42,157 nucleotides of DNA from Bacteroidia bacterium (GCA_025062295.1 JANXAJ010000017.1:1-42157); one strand, 5' to 3'; counted from the stretch's first letter, positions 17,860-26,638 are shown. A program made the numbers and translations. The notes: generated by a model not told the origin, from the sequence alone.

Positions 17860-17943
17860 GGGGAGTTGCCGGAGCGGTCAAACGGGCCTGACTGTAAATC
17901 AGGTGGCGCCACGCCTACGGAGGTTCGAATCCTCCACTCCCCA
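17860..17943 (+). tRNA. tRNA-Tyr (GTA)
   Basis: An 84-base class II tRNA. The acceptor GGGGAGT (17860-17866) pairs with ACTCCCC (17936-17942). The anticodon stem-loop is CCTGA-CTGTAAA-TCAGG with anticodon GTA, a long variable arm follows, and the T-arm is GGAGG-TTCGAAT-CCTCC. Discriminator A; CCA is not encoded. It is three bases from the tRNA-Gly gene. Confidence 0.95.
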
Positions 17944-17946
17944 CCT

Positions 17947-18019
17947 GCGGGAGTAGCTCAGCCGGTAGAGCATCAGCCTTCCAAGCTGAGGGTCGCGGGT
18001 TCGAATCCCGTCTCCCGCT
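17947..18019 (+). tRNA. tRNA-Gly (TCC)
   Basis: A 73-base cloverleaf: acceptor GCGGGAG pairs with CTCCCGC (18012-18018), anticodon loop CTTCCAA gives TCC, and the T-arm is GCGGG-TTCGAAT-CCCGT. Discriminator T; CCA not encoded. It is co-transcribed with tRNA-Tyr in the order also seen in the tyrU-glyT pair of E. coli. Confidence 0.95.
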
Positions 18020-18038
18020 CGCTCCTTTTCTTAGAGGC

Positions 18039-18725
18039 TTGGACTTTCTGGCTCTGGTACTTCTTCAACTCTCCCCTATCAATACCCACCGTCCCACTCA
18101 AGGTTTGAATGCTGCTATTGTGGAGAAAAATGCCCTCCAAGTAGAATCGGGGTTTCAGAGTATGCTTCAAAGGATGCTTCCTCATACGCCTGAGGCAGTC
18201 CTCCAACTGCGGCTGGGAGTCCTTTCAAACTGGGAAGCTCTTTTGAGTGGAGGGCTCTCCTTTCTGCCTCTGAAGCAGAGCCCTTTCTTCCTCGCTTTCA
18301 AAGGAAGGATTTTTCACCACCAGTGCTGCACCTTTTCCATAATAGGAGGGATGTACATTCCCTTCGGAGTGCAGGCGTGGATAATAAGCGACTGGGAGCT
18401 CGCTCCTGGGGGTAGCCTCTCGCTTAATTTCGTGGCCGGTACATTCCAGGAGGGCTCCCAATTGCTCGTAGCAGCGTTCTATACCCAAAGTTTTGGAAGG
18501 GCGTGGTTAATATGGGTAGAAAGCTTTACTTACATACCCGAATCACCAGGTGCCATCAAAAACCGATATGGAGGCGGCACCGGTATCCAATACCGCTGGG
18601 GAGCTTTCCAGCAAGCTGCTATCGATCTTGCATGGAACTATGCCCTGGAAGGGAGACATCAGCTCCTAATCGGATTGAGTTATAAACTTTCTACTCTTCG
18701 CAAGGAGAGGGAGAGTAAAGCATAA
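18039..18725 (+). CDS. Putative outer-membrane beta-barrel protein (transporter-like)
   Basis: A 228-residue protein that starts with a TTG 19 bases after tRNA-Gly. No ATG or GTG is available without losing the N-terminus. Residues 2-12 are hydrophobic (DFLALVLLQLS), a possible short signal peptide lacking a basic n-region. The rest alternates polar and hydrophobic residues as in a beta-barrel, and the segment RPTQGLNAAIVEKNALQVES recalls the start of the Bacteroidota transporter family (PF13557-like). It ends without a C-terminal Phe/Trp. Family assignment is tentative. It is convergent with tRNA-Thr and rplQ. Confidence 0.6.
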   Translation: MDFLALVLLQLSPINTHRPTQGLNAAIVEKNALQVESGFQSMLQRMLPHTPEAVLQLRLGVLSNWEALLSGGLSFLPLKQSPFFLAFKGRIFHHQCCTFSIIGGMYIPFGVQAWIISDWELAPGGSLSLNFVAGTFQEGSQLLVAAFYTQSFGRAWLIWVESFTYIPESPGAIKNRYGGGTGIQYRWGAFQQAAIDLAWNYALEGRHQLLIGLSYKLSTLRKERESKA

Positions 18726-18769
18726 TAGCGAACCCAAAGCACAGAAGTGGGGGAACTACCCGTTTTTTG

Positions 18770-18841
18770 AGCCCCCTGACGGATTCGAACCGCCGACCTA
18801 CTGATTACAAATCAGTTGCTCTACCGCTGAGCTAAGGGGGC
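18770..18841 (-). tRNA. tRNA-Thr (TGT)
   Basis: A 72-base cloverleaf on the minus strand: acceptor GCCCCCT (18841-18835) pairs with AGGGGGC (18777-18771). The anticodon stem-loop CTGAT-TTGTAAT-CAG gives anticodon TGT, and the T-arm is GGCGG-TTCGAAT-CCGTC. Discriminator T; no encoded CCA. It starts three bases after the rplQ stop, so it is most simply the last product of the ribosomal-protein transcript. Confidence 0.95.
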
Positions 18842-18844
18842 TTC

Positions 18845-19264
18845 TTATTTTCGGCGACGACGACGCGTCCCTCGAGTACGAGAAAGGGATTCGCCTGCTA
18901 AGTAAGGATTGAAATCCACCAGTTCAATAAGAGCCATTTCTGCCCCATCCCCGTGCCGAGGACCAAGCTTAAGCACTCGCGTGTAACCGCCGGGACGATG
19001 GAGAATAGCAGGAGAAATAGTAGCATATAATTCCTTGATAGCTGACTTATTCTGAAGATATCGAAAAAGAATACGGCGGTTATGAGTAGTATCTACTTTC
19101 GCACGGGTAAGAAGGGGCTCAATAAATCGTTTCAGCGCCTTAGCCTTGGCTAGAGTGGTGAAAACTCGTTTATGATGAATCAGAGCAATCGCCAGATTCC
19201 GTAAAAGAGCCCGGCGATGAGCTCGTTTCCGTCCAAGGTTATTGATAGTATCGCCGTGACGCAT
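18845..19264 (-). CDS. rplQ: 50S ribosomal protein L17
   Basis: L17 of the large subunit, near the exit side of the 50S. It is 139 residues, with the usual core [54 protein letters not shown] and ALIELVDF. A basic, Arg-rich tail ([10 protein letters not shown]) makes it slightly longer than E. coli L17. It is the last protein gene of the fused ribosomal cluster, three bases after rpoA and three before tRNA-Thr. Confidence 0.97.
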   Translation of the reverse strand: MRHGDTINNLGRKRAHRRALLRNLAIALIHHKRVFTTLAKAKALKRFIEPLLTRAKVDTTHNRRILFRYLQNKSAIKELYATISPAILHRPGGYTRVLKLGPRHGDGAEMALIELVDFNPYLAGESLSRTRGTRRRRRK

Positions 19265-19267
19265 AGG

Positions 19268-20278
19268 CTATTTACTAAGGAGAGCTTTATATGCGGATAC
19301 GTCCATACCTAACCTTAGGTTCAAGCGAGCGAGGTAGGCTTGAAGACGCTCAATACTTTCTCGTCCGACCCCGCGATAATACTCCAAATCTTTGGGCTGG
19401 AGGGCAACTAAATCTATTAATCGGGTAATCCCCGCATTGCGAAGGGAGCTATAAGCACCAGCCGCTAACCCTAATTCTACCTCCTCTATTGGCTTGAGCA
19501 GGAGACGGAGCATCTCCTCTGAGATTCCCTTTGTAGCTTTTGGTGAGCCTACCACAGGTGGAGCGCCATTTGGACCCAAGAGTCGAACGAAATGCTCTAC
19601 CAAAATCTGGGTAGCTGACTGAAGCGCTTCTCGGGGAGTGACGTTACCTTTCGTCTGAATCTCTAAGACAAGCTGCTCATAATCAGCCCTTTCTCTGTAT
19701 AGAATAGTTTCCACCCGAGGAACTACCCTCACCACAGGAGAAAAACTCGTATCTAATACAATCTCATTCAGGTCTATCTTGCCACGTAAAAGGGCCTTAT
19801 TCTCTTCAGCCAAACGATAGCCGCGTCCCTTGGCAATACCAAGTTCCATTTGGACAATAGCTGAGGGGTCTAAGTTCATCAGAACTAGATCAGGATTAGC
19901 TACCTCGTAAGCAGGCGCTTGCTCCGCAAGGTCTCCAGCTGTAAAGACCTCTTTCTGGCGAATCTCTATGAAAATGCGGTCCGGAGCTTCTTCCACCTTC
20001 GGGCGGAGAGCTACTTGCTTGAGATTGAGGATAATATCTACTACATCCTCAATTACGCCTTCAATCGCACTAAATTCATGAAGAACGCCCGGAATCTTGA
20101 GGGTGGCAATCGCATATCCTTCAATAGAGGAGAGAAGCACCCGTCGGAGAGCATTTCCAATCGTAATTCCATACCCAGGTTCCAGTGGGCGAAAAAGATA
20201 CCTCCCATAGGAGGAAGTTTCCTCCAAAATCTCAAAACTTTCGGGTAAAACTAATGGTGCCGTGAGTTGTATCGCCAT
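19268..20278 (-). CDS. rpoA: RNA polymerase alpha subunit
   Basis: Alpha subunit, which starts RNA polymerase assembly as a dimer and contacts upstream promoter DNA and activators. It is 336 residues. The N-terminal domain has GYGITIGNALRRVLLSS and the assembly region GVIEDVVDIILNLK. The C-terminal domain, after a flexible linker near 235-255, has SLRNAGITRLIDLVALQPKD and GVGRESIERLQAYLARL, with the helix-hairpin-helix elements used for UP-element binding. It sits in the classic alpha-operon order rpsM-rpsK-rpsD-rpoA-rplQ. Confidence 0.98.
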   Translation of the reverse strand: MAIQLTAPLVLPESFEILEETSSYGRYLFRPLEPGYGITIGNALRRVLLSSIEGYAIATLKIPGVLHEFSAIEGVIEDVVDIILNLKQVALRPKVEEAPDRIFIEIRQKEVFTAGDLAEQAPAYEVANPDLVLMNLDPSAIVQMELGIAKGRGYRLAEENKALLRGKIDLNEIVLDTSFSPVVRVVPRVETILYRERADYEQLVLEIQTKGNVTPREALQSATQILVEHFVRLLGPNGAPPVVGSPKATKGISEEMLRLLLKPIEEVELGLAAGAYSSLRNAGITRLIDLVALQPKDLEYYRGVGRESIERLQAYLARLNLRLGMDVSAYKALLSK

Positions 20279-20281
20279 AGC

Positions 20282-20887
20282 CTATTTTGAATATAGCTCT
20301 ACAATGAGACGCTCCTGAATGTTTTCTGGGATTTCAGCTCGGGGAGGAATGTACAGAAATGTTCCGCTGAACTCGTCTCGACGAACTTCTATCCAAGGGT
20401 ATTTGGAGCGGCTTGACTCAAAAGTCTTCTTGAATGCTTCCACCTGCTGAGCCTTTGGTGAGAGGGAAATGACGTCGCCAGGGGAAACGAGGTAAGAAGG
20501 GATTGAAACCACTTTCCCATTCACCAAGATGTGTCTATGAGAGACAAGCTGACGGGCACCCGGACGAGTCCGAGCAAAGCCCATCCGATAGACTACATTA
20601 TCCAAACGGCGCTCCAAAAGCTGGAGGAGATTTTCGCCAGTATTGCCCCTCATGCGAGCTGCTTTCTCAAAGAATCGGCGAAACTGCCGCTCCAATACGC
20701 CATAGAGGCACTTAGCCTTTTGCTTTTCCATAAGCTGGCGCCCGTATTCGCTCTGCTTCCCCCCGCGCTTGAAGCGACCATGAATCCCGGGAGGGTAGTT
20801 CTTTCGGCTCAAAGTGCGAGAGGATCCAAAAATCGGCTCTCCGAAGCGCCGAGCAATCCGCAAACGAGGTCCTGTATAGCGAGCCAT
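20282..20887 (-). CDS. rpsD: 30S ribosomal protein S4
   Basis: Primary 16S-binding assembly protein of the small subunit, 201 residues. The S4 RNA-binding domain reads [18 protein letters not shown] to [15 protein letters not shown]. The N-terminus [18 protein letters not shown] lacks the Cys cluster that makes some S4 proteins zinc-binding. A longer frame starting at 20920 lies in rpsK; ATG 20887, two bases after the rpsK stop, gives the standard N-terminus. In many bacteria S4 represses its own operon; no such site can be judged here. Confidence 0.97.
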   Translation of the reverse strand: MARYTGPRLRIARRFGEPIFGSSRTLSRKNYPPGIHGRFKRGGKQSEYGRQLMEKQKAKCLYGVLERQFRRFFEKAARMRGNTGENLLQLLERRLDNVVYRMGFARTRPGARQLVSHRHILVNGKVVSIPSYLVSPGDVISLSPKAQQVEAFKKTFESSRSKYPWIEVRRDEFSGTFLYIPPRAEIPENIQERLIVELYSK

Positions 20888-20889
20888 AC

Positions 20890-21282
20890 TTAGACGCGTC
20901 GGGGTTTGGGAGGACGACATCCATTATGAGGAATCGGCGTGATATCCCTGATGCTTCGCACCTGAATCCCCGCTGCCTCTATTGCCAGTAAGGCTGCCTC
21001 ACGACCAGAACCCGTTCCCTTGAGATACGCATCCACCGTACGAAGCCCAGCCTCATAGGCAGTCTTGGCAGCATCCTGCGCAGCTATCTGCCCAGCATAA
21101 GGAGTATTCTTCTTAGAGCCACGAAATCCTACCTTTCCTGCAGAGCTCCAAGTAATAGTATTGCCTGCAGAGTCTGTAAAGGTGATGATAATGTTATTGA
21201 AAGTCGCCTGAATATAAACCCGACCCTCGGGAGCGACCTTCAGCTTTTTTCTAGACCTTCCCTTCTTCTCTGGAGTAGACAT
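20890..21282 (-). CDS. rpsK: 30S ribosomal protein S11
   Basis: S11 of the small-subunit platform, near the 690 loop and the E-site mRNA. It is 130 residues, with a basic N-terminal tail ([10 protein letters not shown]), then [37 protein letters not shown], and the C-terminal signature [25 protein letters not shown] tail. Normal length; it lies between rpsM and rpsD with gaps of six and two bases. Confidence 0.97.
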   Translation of the reverse strand: MSTPEKKGRSRKKLKVAPEGRVYIQATFNNIIITFTDSAGNTITWSSAGKVGFRGSKKNTPYAGQIAAQDAAKTAYEAGLRTVDAYLKGTGSGREAALLAIEAAGIQVRSIRDITPIPHNGCRPPKPRRV

Positions 21283-21288
21283 ATTTTC

Positions 21289-21669
21289 TTACTTCTTCGG
21301 TGCTTTCTTCTTGCCAGCCACAGTCTTGCGTTTTCCTTTTCGGGTGCGGGCATTAGTACGAGTACGCTGCCCATGCACCGGCAGACCCAGTTTATGACGC
21401 AGTCCCCGATAGGCACCAATCTCTATAAGGCGCCGGATATTCATTTGTACCTCAGCTCGCAACTGCCCCTCCACTGTATATCCCTGCTCGATGACAGACC
21501 GAATTCGTCCCACCTCTTCTTCCGTCCATTCAGATACACGCTTTCGCGGATCAACCTGAGCCTGGACAAGCACGTCCCACGCATTGCTGCGTCCTATCCC
21601 ATAGATATACCGTAGGGCAATGAACCCTGGCTTATTGCGTGGAAGGTCCACACCCGCTACCCGAGCCAT
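21289..21669 (-). CDS. rpsM: 30S ribosomal protein S13
   Basis: S13 of the 30S head, bridging to the 50S and touching the P-site tRNA. It is 126 residues: [15 protein letters not shown], the helix-turn [14 protein letters not shown], and the C-terminal [20 protein letters not shown] signature followed by a Lys-rich tail. The frame continues upstream to 21741 across rpmJ; ATG 21669 gives the conserved start and leaves one base between it and the rpmJ stop. Confidence 0.97.
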   Translation of the reverse strand: MARVAGVDLPRNKPGFIALRYIYGIGRSNAWDVLVQAQVDPRKRVSEWTEEEVGRIRSVIEQGYTVEGQLRAEVQMNIRRLIEIGAYRGLRHKLGLPVHGQRTRTNARTRKGKRKTVAGKKKAPKK

Positions 21670-21670
21670 A

Positions 21671-21787
21671 CTACCCTTGACGCTGTTTGAGCTTAGGGTT
21701 CTTCTTGTTGATGATGTAAATGCGTCCCTTGCGACGCACAACGATACACTCTGAACTGCGCTTCCGAATAGAGGCCTTGACTTTCAT
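21671..21787 (-). CDS. rpmJ: 50S ribosomal protein L36
   Basis: A 38-residue L36: it starts [20 protein letters not shown] and ends NPKLKQRQG. The usual zinc ligands of L36 (C-x2-C...C...H) are lost; only one Cys (14) remains, so this is the zinc-free form known in Bacteroidota. It lies between infA (seven bases) and rpsM (one base), its standard place. L36 stabilises 23S rRNA near the factor-binding region. Confidence 0.95.
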   Translation of the reverse strand: MKVKASIRKRSSECIVVRRKGRIYIINKKNPKLKQRQG

Positions 21788-21794
21788 AGCAGTA

Positions 21795-22013
21795 TCATTT
21801 ATAACGATATATGATTCGTCCCTTACTCAAGTCGTAGGGTGAGATTTCTACCGTCACCTTGTCCCCTGGAAAAATACGAATAAAGTTTTTTCGCATCTTG
21901 CCGGAGATATGAGCCAAAATAAGATGCCCATTTTCCAATCGCACGCGAAACATGGCATTCGGGAGAGACTCTTCAATCGTGCCATCTAACCGAATAAAAT
22001 CTTCTTTAGACAT
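21795..22013 (-). CDS. infA: Translation initiation factor IF-1
   Basis: IF-1, a 72-residue OB-fold protein that occupies the 30S A site during initiation. The family pattern is complete: [60 protein letters not shown]. The start overlaps the end of map by eight bases. The order map-infA-rpmJ-rpsM is the common bacterial one. Confidence 0.98.
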   Translation of the reverse strand: MSKEDFIRLDGTIEESLPNAMFRVRLENGHLILAHISGKMRKNFIRIFPGDKVTVEISPYDLSKGRIIYRYK

Positions 22014-22815
22014 GGGCCAGCGCTTTCATAATAGGCTCAAACGAAGTAAGAACTTGAGGACCGTGTCTGCGAACCACCACTGTATGCTCAAAGTGAGCGG
22101 CAAGCTGTCCATCTTTGGTCCGAACCGACCATCCATCAGCTCCCCGTAGGATTCGCCGCGAACCCATTTGGACCATTGGCTCAATCGCAATAACTAAATT
22201 CTCTGGTAGCCGCACGCCTTTGCTCGGCTTACCTACATTTGGCACATCTGGAGGCATATGAATTGCTTCTCCCACACCGTGTCCGGTTAGCTGTTCTGAA
22301 ACTGCAAAGTTATAGCTTTTCACATAACTGAAGATAGCATGCCCAATATCACCCATGTGAGCCCCCGCTCTGGCATAGAGGAGTCCTCGGTACAAAGCCT
22401 CTTTCGCAACCTGAAGAAGTTTCCGAGCTTGAGGTGAAACAGTCCCAACCGAGAAAGTATATGCCATATCTGCATGAAAGCCCTCTAACCGAACCCCACA
22501 ATCTATGGTTACAATTTGCCCTGACTGCAAATACCGATGAGGAGAGGGAAGACCATGCACAACTTCTTCATCAATAGAGACGCAGAGGGTATAGGGATAA
22601 GGCGCTTCCTCAAATGGCGGTTTGTATCCTTTGAAAGCCGGCTCTGCCCCCTCTCGTCGGACAAATTCCTCAGCCATTTGGTCAAGTTCAGCGGTAGAGA
22701 CCCCTGGTAGAATATGAGGTGTAAGATAACCAAAGAGACGACTCAAAATATCAGCGGCGCTGGCTATGAGTTGGATTTGCGCCTCAGAGTAGATAGGCCA
22801 GCCCTCGTAGGTCAT
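22006..22815 (-). CDS. map: Methionine aminopeptidase, type I
   Basis: Removes the N-terminal Met from nascent proteins. It is 269 residues with the five metal ligands in place: Asp in [10 protein letters not shown], Asp in [12 protein letters not shown], His in [14 protein letters not shown], Glu in VIAIEPMV and Glu in HFEHTVVV. The N-terminus diverges from the usual type I start, but the fold from residue 20 on is normal. ATGA overlap with secY. adk, often between secY and map, is absent. Confidence 0.96.
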   Translation of the reverse strand: MTYEGWPIYSEAQIQLIASAADILSRLFGYLTPHILPGVSTAELDQMAEEFVRREGAEPAFKGYKPPFEEAPYPYTLCVSIDEEVVHGLPSPHRYLQSGQIVTIDCGVRLEGFHADMAYTFSVGTVSPQARKLLQVAKEALYRGLLYARAGAHMGDIGHAIFSYVKSYNFAVSEQLTGHGVGEAIHMPPDVPNVGKPSKGVRLPENLVIAIEPMVQMGSRRILRGADGWSVRTKDGQLAAHFEHTVVVRRHGPQVLTSFEPIMKALAHV

Positions 22816-24152
22816 AGCGCTGGCGCAGTTACGCTGCGACCTCGGATTCGTCCTGTCTTCATGAGCCCTTCATAGTGCCGCATCAGAAGAAAGCTCTCTA
22901 CCTGCTGAAGAGTATCCAAGACCACACCTATCATGATAAGGATAGTAGTACCTCCAAAAAACTGAGCAAATTGATTGGAGACCCCTGCCAATCGCACAAA
23001 AGCAGGAAGAATAGCCACTCCCGCCAGAGCAAGAGCGCCAGGAAGGGTAATCCGAGTCAGAACTGTATCTATGTAATCAGCAGTCGGCTTGCCAGGTTTG
23101 ATACCTGGAATATATCCCCCTGCCCGTTTGAGCTGCTCTGCAATATCGCGAGGATTGATAGCAATAGCCGTGTAGAAGTAGGTGAAAAGAACTATCAAAA
23201 TCACAAAAAGAATGTTGTACGGCAAACTGGTATAATCAGCAAACCAGCTACCAGTAGAGAGCCAGAAATCACTTTCGGGGAAGTATTGAGCGATAGTCGC
23301 AGGCAAAAACATCAAAGATTGAGCAAATATGATAGGCATCACGCCCGCTGCAGTCAGCTTTAGAGGAATATGACTAGTGGAAGCAATACCACCCATTCCC
23401 ATTGGGTAGCGTCCCCCAGCCATCTGACGGGCATAGTGCACAGGGATTTTGCGAACAGCCTGCTGAAGAAGCACAACCGCTCCAATCACTACCATCAGAG
23501 CAAGCACTTCTATATAGAAGACCATAGGAGCATTTGAAGTCGCTTCATTGAGGAGGGCGGGCGGAAGCTCGGCCACGATCCCAATCGCAATAATGAGCGA
23601 GCTCCCATTTCCCAATCCCTTATCAGTAATTTTATCTGCCATCCACACTAAAAACATCGTCCCCGCCAACATGCACAAGAGGGAGGTAATCGTGAAAGTA
23701 GTAGGAGACATGGTAATTGCAGCAGCATACTGAGTCCGTAGATTCACAAGGTAGCCTGTGCCCTGCACCAGAACTACCCCGACTGTGAGAAACTTGGTAT
23801 ATTGATTGAGCTTTCGAGTTCCACTCTCACCTTCCTTCTGAAGCTTTTGAAGGGAAGGAAGAGCAGTCGCTAAGAGTTGAATAATAATGGAGGCGGAGAT
23901 GTAGGGCATAATTCCCAGGGCCAAGATCGCCCCGCGAGAAAAAGCGCCCCCTACAAATGCATTTAGCATGCCCAAAATCCCCATTCCCTGCGTGCGAGCA
24001 AATTCCTCGGAGAGCACTTGAGAGTCAATGCCCGGAAGAATAATAAAAGAGGCTGCCCGATAAATTGCTAATAGAAAGAGCGTATAAAGAATTCGCTCTC
24101 GCAGCTCAGGGACACTATAAATGTTGCGAAGGGTCTGAATCAGCCCTTTCAT
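22812..24152 (-). CDS. secY: Protein translocase subunit SecY
   Basis: Channel-forming subunit of the SecYEG translocon in the inner membrane. It is 446 residues with ten hydrophobic helices expected. Signatures are MKGLIQTLRNIYSVPELRER, the plug-region GMLNAFVGGAFSRG, ALGIMPYISASIIIQLL, the TM7-8 loop motif MGMGGIASTSHIPLKLTAAG, and PRDIAEQLKRAGGYIPGIKPG. It provides the route for the many exported proteins nearby. Coupled by ATGA to both rplO and map. Confidence 0.98.
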   Translation of the reverse strand: MKGLIQTLRNIYSVPELRERILYTLFLLAIYRAASFIILPGIDSQVLSEEFARTQGMGILGMLNAFVGGAFSRGAILALGIMPYISASIIIQLLATALPSLQKLQKEGESGTRKLNQYTKFLTVGVVLVQGTGYLVNLRTQYAAAITMSPTTFTITSLLCMLAGTMFLVWMADKITDKGLGNGSSLIIAIGIVAELPPALLNEATSNAPMVFYIEVLALMVVIGAVVLLQQAVRKIPVHYARQMAGGRYPMGMGGIASTSHIPLKLTAAGVMPIIFAQSLMFLPATIAQYFPESDFWLSTGSWFADYTSLPYNILFVILIVLFTYFYTAIAINPRDIAEQLKRAGGYIPGIKPGKPTADYIDTVLTRITLPGALALAGVAILPAFVRLAGVSNQFAQFFGGTTILIMIGVVLDTLQQVESFLLMRHYEGLMKTGRIRGRSVTAPAL

Positions 24153-24610
24153 GAAGATAAAGATACGGCTTTTCCGCCAGCATTCTCAATGAGGCGCTGG
24201 GCTGCAGCGCTAAACTTATGAGCGTATATTGTAATAGGTTTGGAAAGTTCCCCTCGGGCTAAGACCTTGATAGGCACACCCTTGCGAACAACACCCTGCT
24301 CATAAAGCCATTCAGGCGTAATCTCTGTCAGAGTAGGATGCGATTCTAAGAGAGCAGAGATGCGGTCAAGATTGAGGGGAAAGTAAACGATGCGGAATGG
24401 ATTCTGAAATCCAAATTTGGGAATACGACGCTGATAGGGCATCTGTCCTCCTTCAAACCCGCGTTTGAGGCGGTAGCCTGACCGAGATTTATCACCCTTA
24501 TGACCCCGAGTGGAGGTGCCACCATGCCCGCTGCCTTCTCCTCGACCTATCCGTTTCTCTTTATGCGTAGCACCGGCAGCAGGTTTGAGCTTATGAAGAA
24601 GCGTACTCAT
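24149..24610 (-). CDS. rplO: 50S ribosomal protein L15
   Basis: L15, a late-assembling 23S-binding protein. It is 153 residues: the Gly/Arg-rich N-terminal part KEKRIGRGEGSGHGGTSTRG and GYRLKRGFEGGQMPYQRRIP, followed by the compact C-terminal domain with IKVLARGELSKPITI and AHKFSAAAQRLIENAGG. Family length is normal. ATGA overlaps on both sides couple it to rpmD and secY. Confidence 0.97.
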   Translation of the reverse strand: MSTLLHKLKPAAGATHKEKRIGRGEGSGHGGTSTRGHKGDKSRSGYRLKRGFEGGQMPYQRRIPKFGFQNPFRIVYFPLNLDRISALLESHPTLTEITPEWLYEQGVVRKGVPIKVLARGELSKPITIYAHKFSAAAQRLIENAGGKAVSLSS

Positions 24611-24798
24611 GAGACAACTTCTATTTTCACTAAATGACTAACTTTTCGCAACATCCCGATAATGGCAGGATTCAGGTTTTTCTCCACTGAATGCAAGCGT
24701 CGGCGCAAACCCAGCGCCCGAAGGGTGTCTTTCTGCCGACGCGGACAGTCTATGCTACTGCGCACCTGAGTTATCCGTACTCGAAGAGGTGAGTTCAT
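24607..24798 (-). CDS. rpmD: 50S ribosomal protein L30
   Basis: L30, a short 23S-binding protein, 63 residues as placed. The core reads [20 protein letters not shown] then TLRALGLRR and [13 protein letters not shown]. Candidate starts are ATG 24798 (chosen) and ATG 24807; both lie within the last codons of rpsE, giving an overlap of at least 44 bases. No later ATG or GTG keeps the first strand, so the overlap appears real. Confidence 0.92.
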   Translation of the reverse strand: MNSPLRVRITQVRSSIDCPRRQKDTLRALGLRRRLHSVEKNLNPAIIGMLRKVSHLVKIEVVS

Positions 24799-25309
24799 AA
24801 GTTCCATAGAAAACTTTTTGAAGAGAAATACCGCGCCGCTGGGCGATAGAAGCGGCATCTTCTAATTGTAGGAGAGCTTTGAACGTAGCCCGAACCACGT
24901 TGTGAGGATTAGAAGAGCCGATGACCTTTGCCAGTACATCTTGCACACCCAAAACTTCTAAGATGGCTCTAACAGCACCCCCGGCAATGAGCCCAGTCCC
25001 TGGGGCAGCAGGACGCAGGAGGAGCCGAGTAGCTTCATACTTGACCGAGATAGTGTGAGGAATCGTGGTACGACGCAAGGGAATCCGATACAGGTTTTTC
25101 TTAGCAGCTTCTACTCCTTTTGCAATGGCTATATTTGCCTCAGCAGCTTTACCCAAACCAAAGCCTACAATACCTTGTCGATCCCCCACTACCACCAAGG
25201 CGGCAAACCCGAATCGACGCCCTCCCTTGACCACTTTAGAGGTACGATTGAGCCATACAAGCCTGTCCTCTAGCGCCAAGGCCTCTCGTGTAACGACCCG
25301 CTTTGCCAT
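24755..25309 (-). CDS. rpsE: 30S ribosomal protein S5
   Basis: S5 of the small subunit, at the mRNA entry side and important for accuracy. It is 184 residues: N-terminal double-stranded-RNA-binding part with [19 protein letters not shown] and [20 protein letters not shown], then [20 protein letters not shown] and [18 protein letters not shown]. The C-terminal extension [14 protein letters not shown] is longer than usual and is encoded over the rpmD start region. Confidence 0.97.
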   Translation of the reverse strand: MAKRVVTREALALEDRLVWLNRTSKVVKGGRRFGFAALVVVGDRQGIVGFGLGKAAEANIAIAKGVEAAKKNLYRIPLRRTTIPHTISVKYEATRLLLRPAAPGTGLIAGGAVRAILEVLGVQDVLAKVIGSSNPHNVVRATFKALLQLEDAASIAQRRGISLQKVFYGTYELTSSSTDNSGAQ

Positions 25310-25312
25310 ATT

Positions 25313-25672
25313 TCAAAAAATAAGCCCATTTTCTCGAGCACCCTCGGCGAGCGCCCGAACATTCCCATGATACTTGTATCCATTACGGTCAAAGACGACT
25401 TTTTCAATCCCCACAGCTCGGGCTCGCTCAGCGAGCAGCTGTCCCACCCGCCGGCTCCGATCCAAGGGACGCTCCCCGCTAAATCGGACCTCTGCTTCCC
25501 TTGAGCTAGCAGAGACCAAAGTCTTACCTTTTGTATCGTCTATAATCTGCGCATAGATATAGCGATTGCTCCGGAAAACTGAGAGCCGGGGACGCTCTGG
25601 CGTACCAAAAACCCTTTTGCGAATACGCCGCTTGATGCGAAATCGACGATCACGCTTCTCTTTGACCTTCAT
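25313..25672 (-). CDS. rplR: 50S ribosomal protein L18
   Basis: L18 binds 5S rRNA and helps seat it in the central protuberance. It is 119 residues: basic N-terminus [58 protein letters not shown] and the terminal [15 protein letters not shown]. Normal length. It lies between rplF (seven bases) and rpsE (three bases). Confidence 0.97.
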   Translation of the reverse strand: MKVKEKRDRRFRIKRRIRKRVFGTPERPRLSVFRSNRYIYAQIIDDTKGKTLVSASSREAEVRFSGERPLDRSRRVGQLLAERARAVGIEKVVFDRNGYKYHGNVRALAEGARENGLIF

Positions 25673-25679
25673 ATCCTTT

Positions 25680-26243
25680 TTACTTCTTTCCTTTTCCTTT
25701 CACCTTTCCTGCCTTGAGCCGAATCACCTCGTCAGCGTAACGAATCCCCTTGCCTTTATAAGGATCAGGCGGACGAAGGCTGCGTAACATGGCTGCTACT
25801 TGACCAAGGAGCTGCTTGTCAGTGCTCTCCAGCACAATCCGCAAATTTTGACCTCGCTCTTGGATCACTTGTGCCTTTATCCCTGGAGGAAGCACAAAAG
25901 CGATGTCGTGAGAATAGCCTAACGTCAGAAGAAGAAGCTCACTTCCTTTGAGCTCTGCTTTATATCCAATCCCAACGACCTCTAAGGCTCGTTGAAAACC
26001 CTGAGAGATTCCAATAACCGCATTCTGGATGAGAGCTCGAAAAGTTCCATGGAGGGCTTTGTGCCGCTTCTCATCAGAGGGACGAAGGAGTCTCAGAGTG
26101 CCATCCTGTTGCTGGAGGTTGAAGCCTTCCGGAAGGACCAAAGTAGAGGTACCTTTAGGACCTTGAAGAGTCAAAACCGGAGGCTGCCAATTCACCTTGA
26201 TGCCTGCGGGAAGAGAAATAGGTTTGTTACCAATACGAGACAT
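25680..26243 (-). CDS. rplF: 50S ribosomal protein L6
   Basis: L6 sits near the factor-binding site at the base of the stalk. It is 187 residues from ATG 26243: [33 protein letters not shown], the first-domain motif [20 protein letters not shown], and the C-terminal [19 protein letters not shown] signature with a Lys-rich end. A 10-residue upstream extension lies in rpsH and is not supported by family length. Confidence 0.97.
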   Translation of the reverse strand: MSRIGNKPISLPAGIKVNWQPPVLTLQGPKGTSTLVLPEGFNLQQQDGTLRLLRPSDEKRHKALHGTFRALIQNAVIGISQGFQRALEVVGIGYKAELKGSELLLLTLGYSHDIAFVLPPGIKAQVIQERGQNLRIVLESTDKQLLGQVAAMLRSLRPPDPYKGKGIRYADEVIRLKAGKVKGKGKK

Positions 26244-26247
26244 ACGC

Positions 26248-26637
26248 TCAACGAATAAAACAAAGGATTTCACCGCCTACATTCAGGCGGCGAGCTTCTT
26301 TATCAGTCATGATCCCCCTCGAGGTAGAGATAATGGCAATACCAAGCCCATTAGCAACTTCAGGGAGTTTGACCGCAGAAGCATACAGCCGACGCCCGGG
26401 CTTACTAACTCTCGTAATCTGGCGCAGTGCCGGCTCCTGACGCGGTCCATAGCGGAGAAGAACCCTTAAGAATTGCTTTTTCCCTTCCTCTATCACCTGA
26501 TAATCTTCAATATACCCTTGTTCCTTGAGAATGCGAGCGATTTCATTCCGAACAAAGGAGGCTTGAACCTGAAGCGTAGGATGATGGGCTTGATAAGCAT
26601 TGCGAAGCCGAGTAAGAAAATCTGCAATAGTATCCAT
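26248..26637 (-). CDS. rpsH: 30S ribosomal protein S8
   Basis: S8 binds the central domain of 16S rRNA and is needed early in assembly. It is 129 residues: MDTIADFLTRLRNAYQAHHP, VRNEIARILKEQGYIEDYQV, SKPGRRLYASAVKLPEVANG and GLGIAIISTSRGIMTDKEAR, then GGEILCFIR. All conserved segments are present at normal length. Gaps are one base to rpsN and four to rplF. Confidence 0.98.
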   Translation of the reverse strand: MDTIADFLTRLRNAYQAHHPTLQVQASFVRNEIARILKEQGYIEDYQVIEEGKKQFLRVLLRYGPRQEPALRQITRVSKPGRRLYASAVKLPEVANGLGIAIISTSRGIMTDKEARRLNVGGEILCFIR

Positions 26638-26638
26638 C

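Noticed and set aside
17848..18108. Plus-strand 86-codon frame
   Set aside because: It runs straight through the tRNA-Tyr and tRNA-Gly genes and has no protein-like composition.
17973..18206. Minus-strand frame with the phrase ETGFEPATLSL
   Set aside because: This is the well-known false protein read from the reverse strand of a tRNA gene (tRNA-Gly here).
18740..18767. GGGGGAACTACCCG followed by six T as a terminator for the 18039 gene
   Set aside because: The stem is only three to four base pairs, too weak to call, though some function in 3' end formation is possible.
22875..23363. Plus-strand frame of 162 codons inside secY
   Set aside because: Shadow of the SecY gene; composition is Ser/Lys-rich and without family features.
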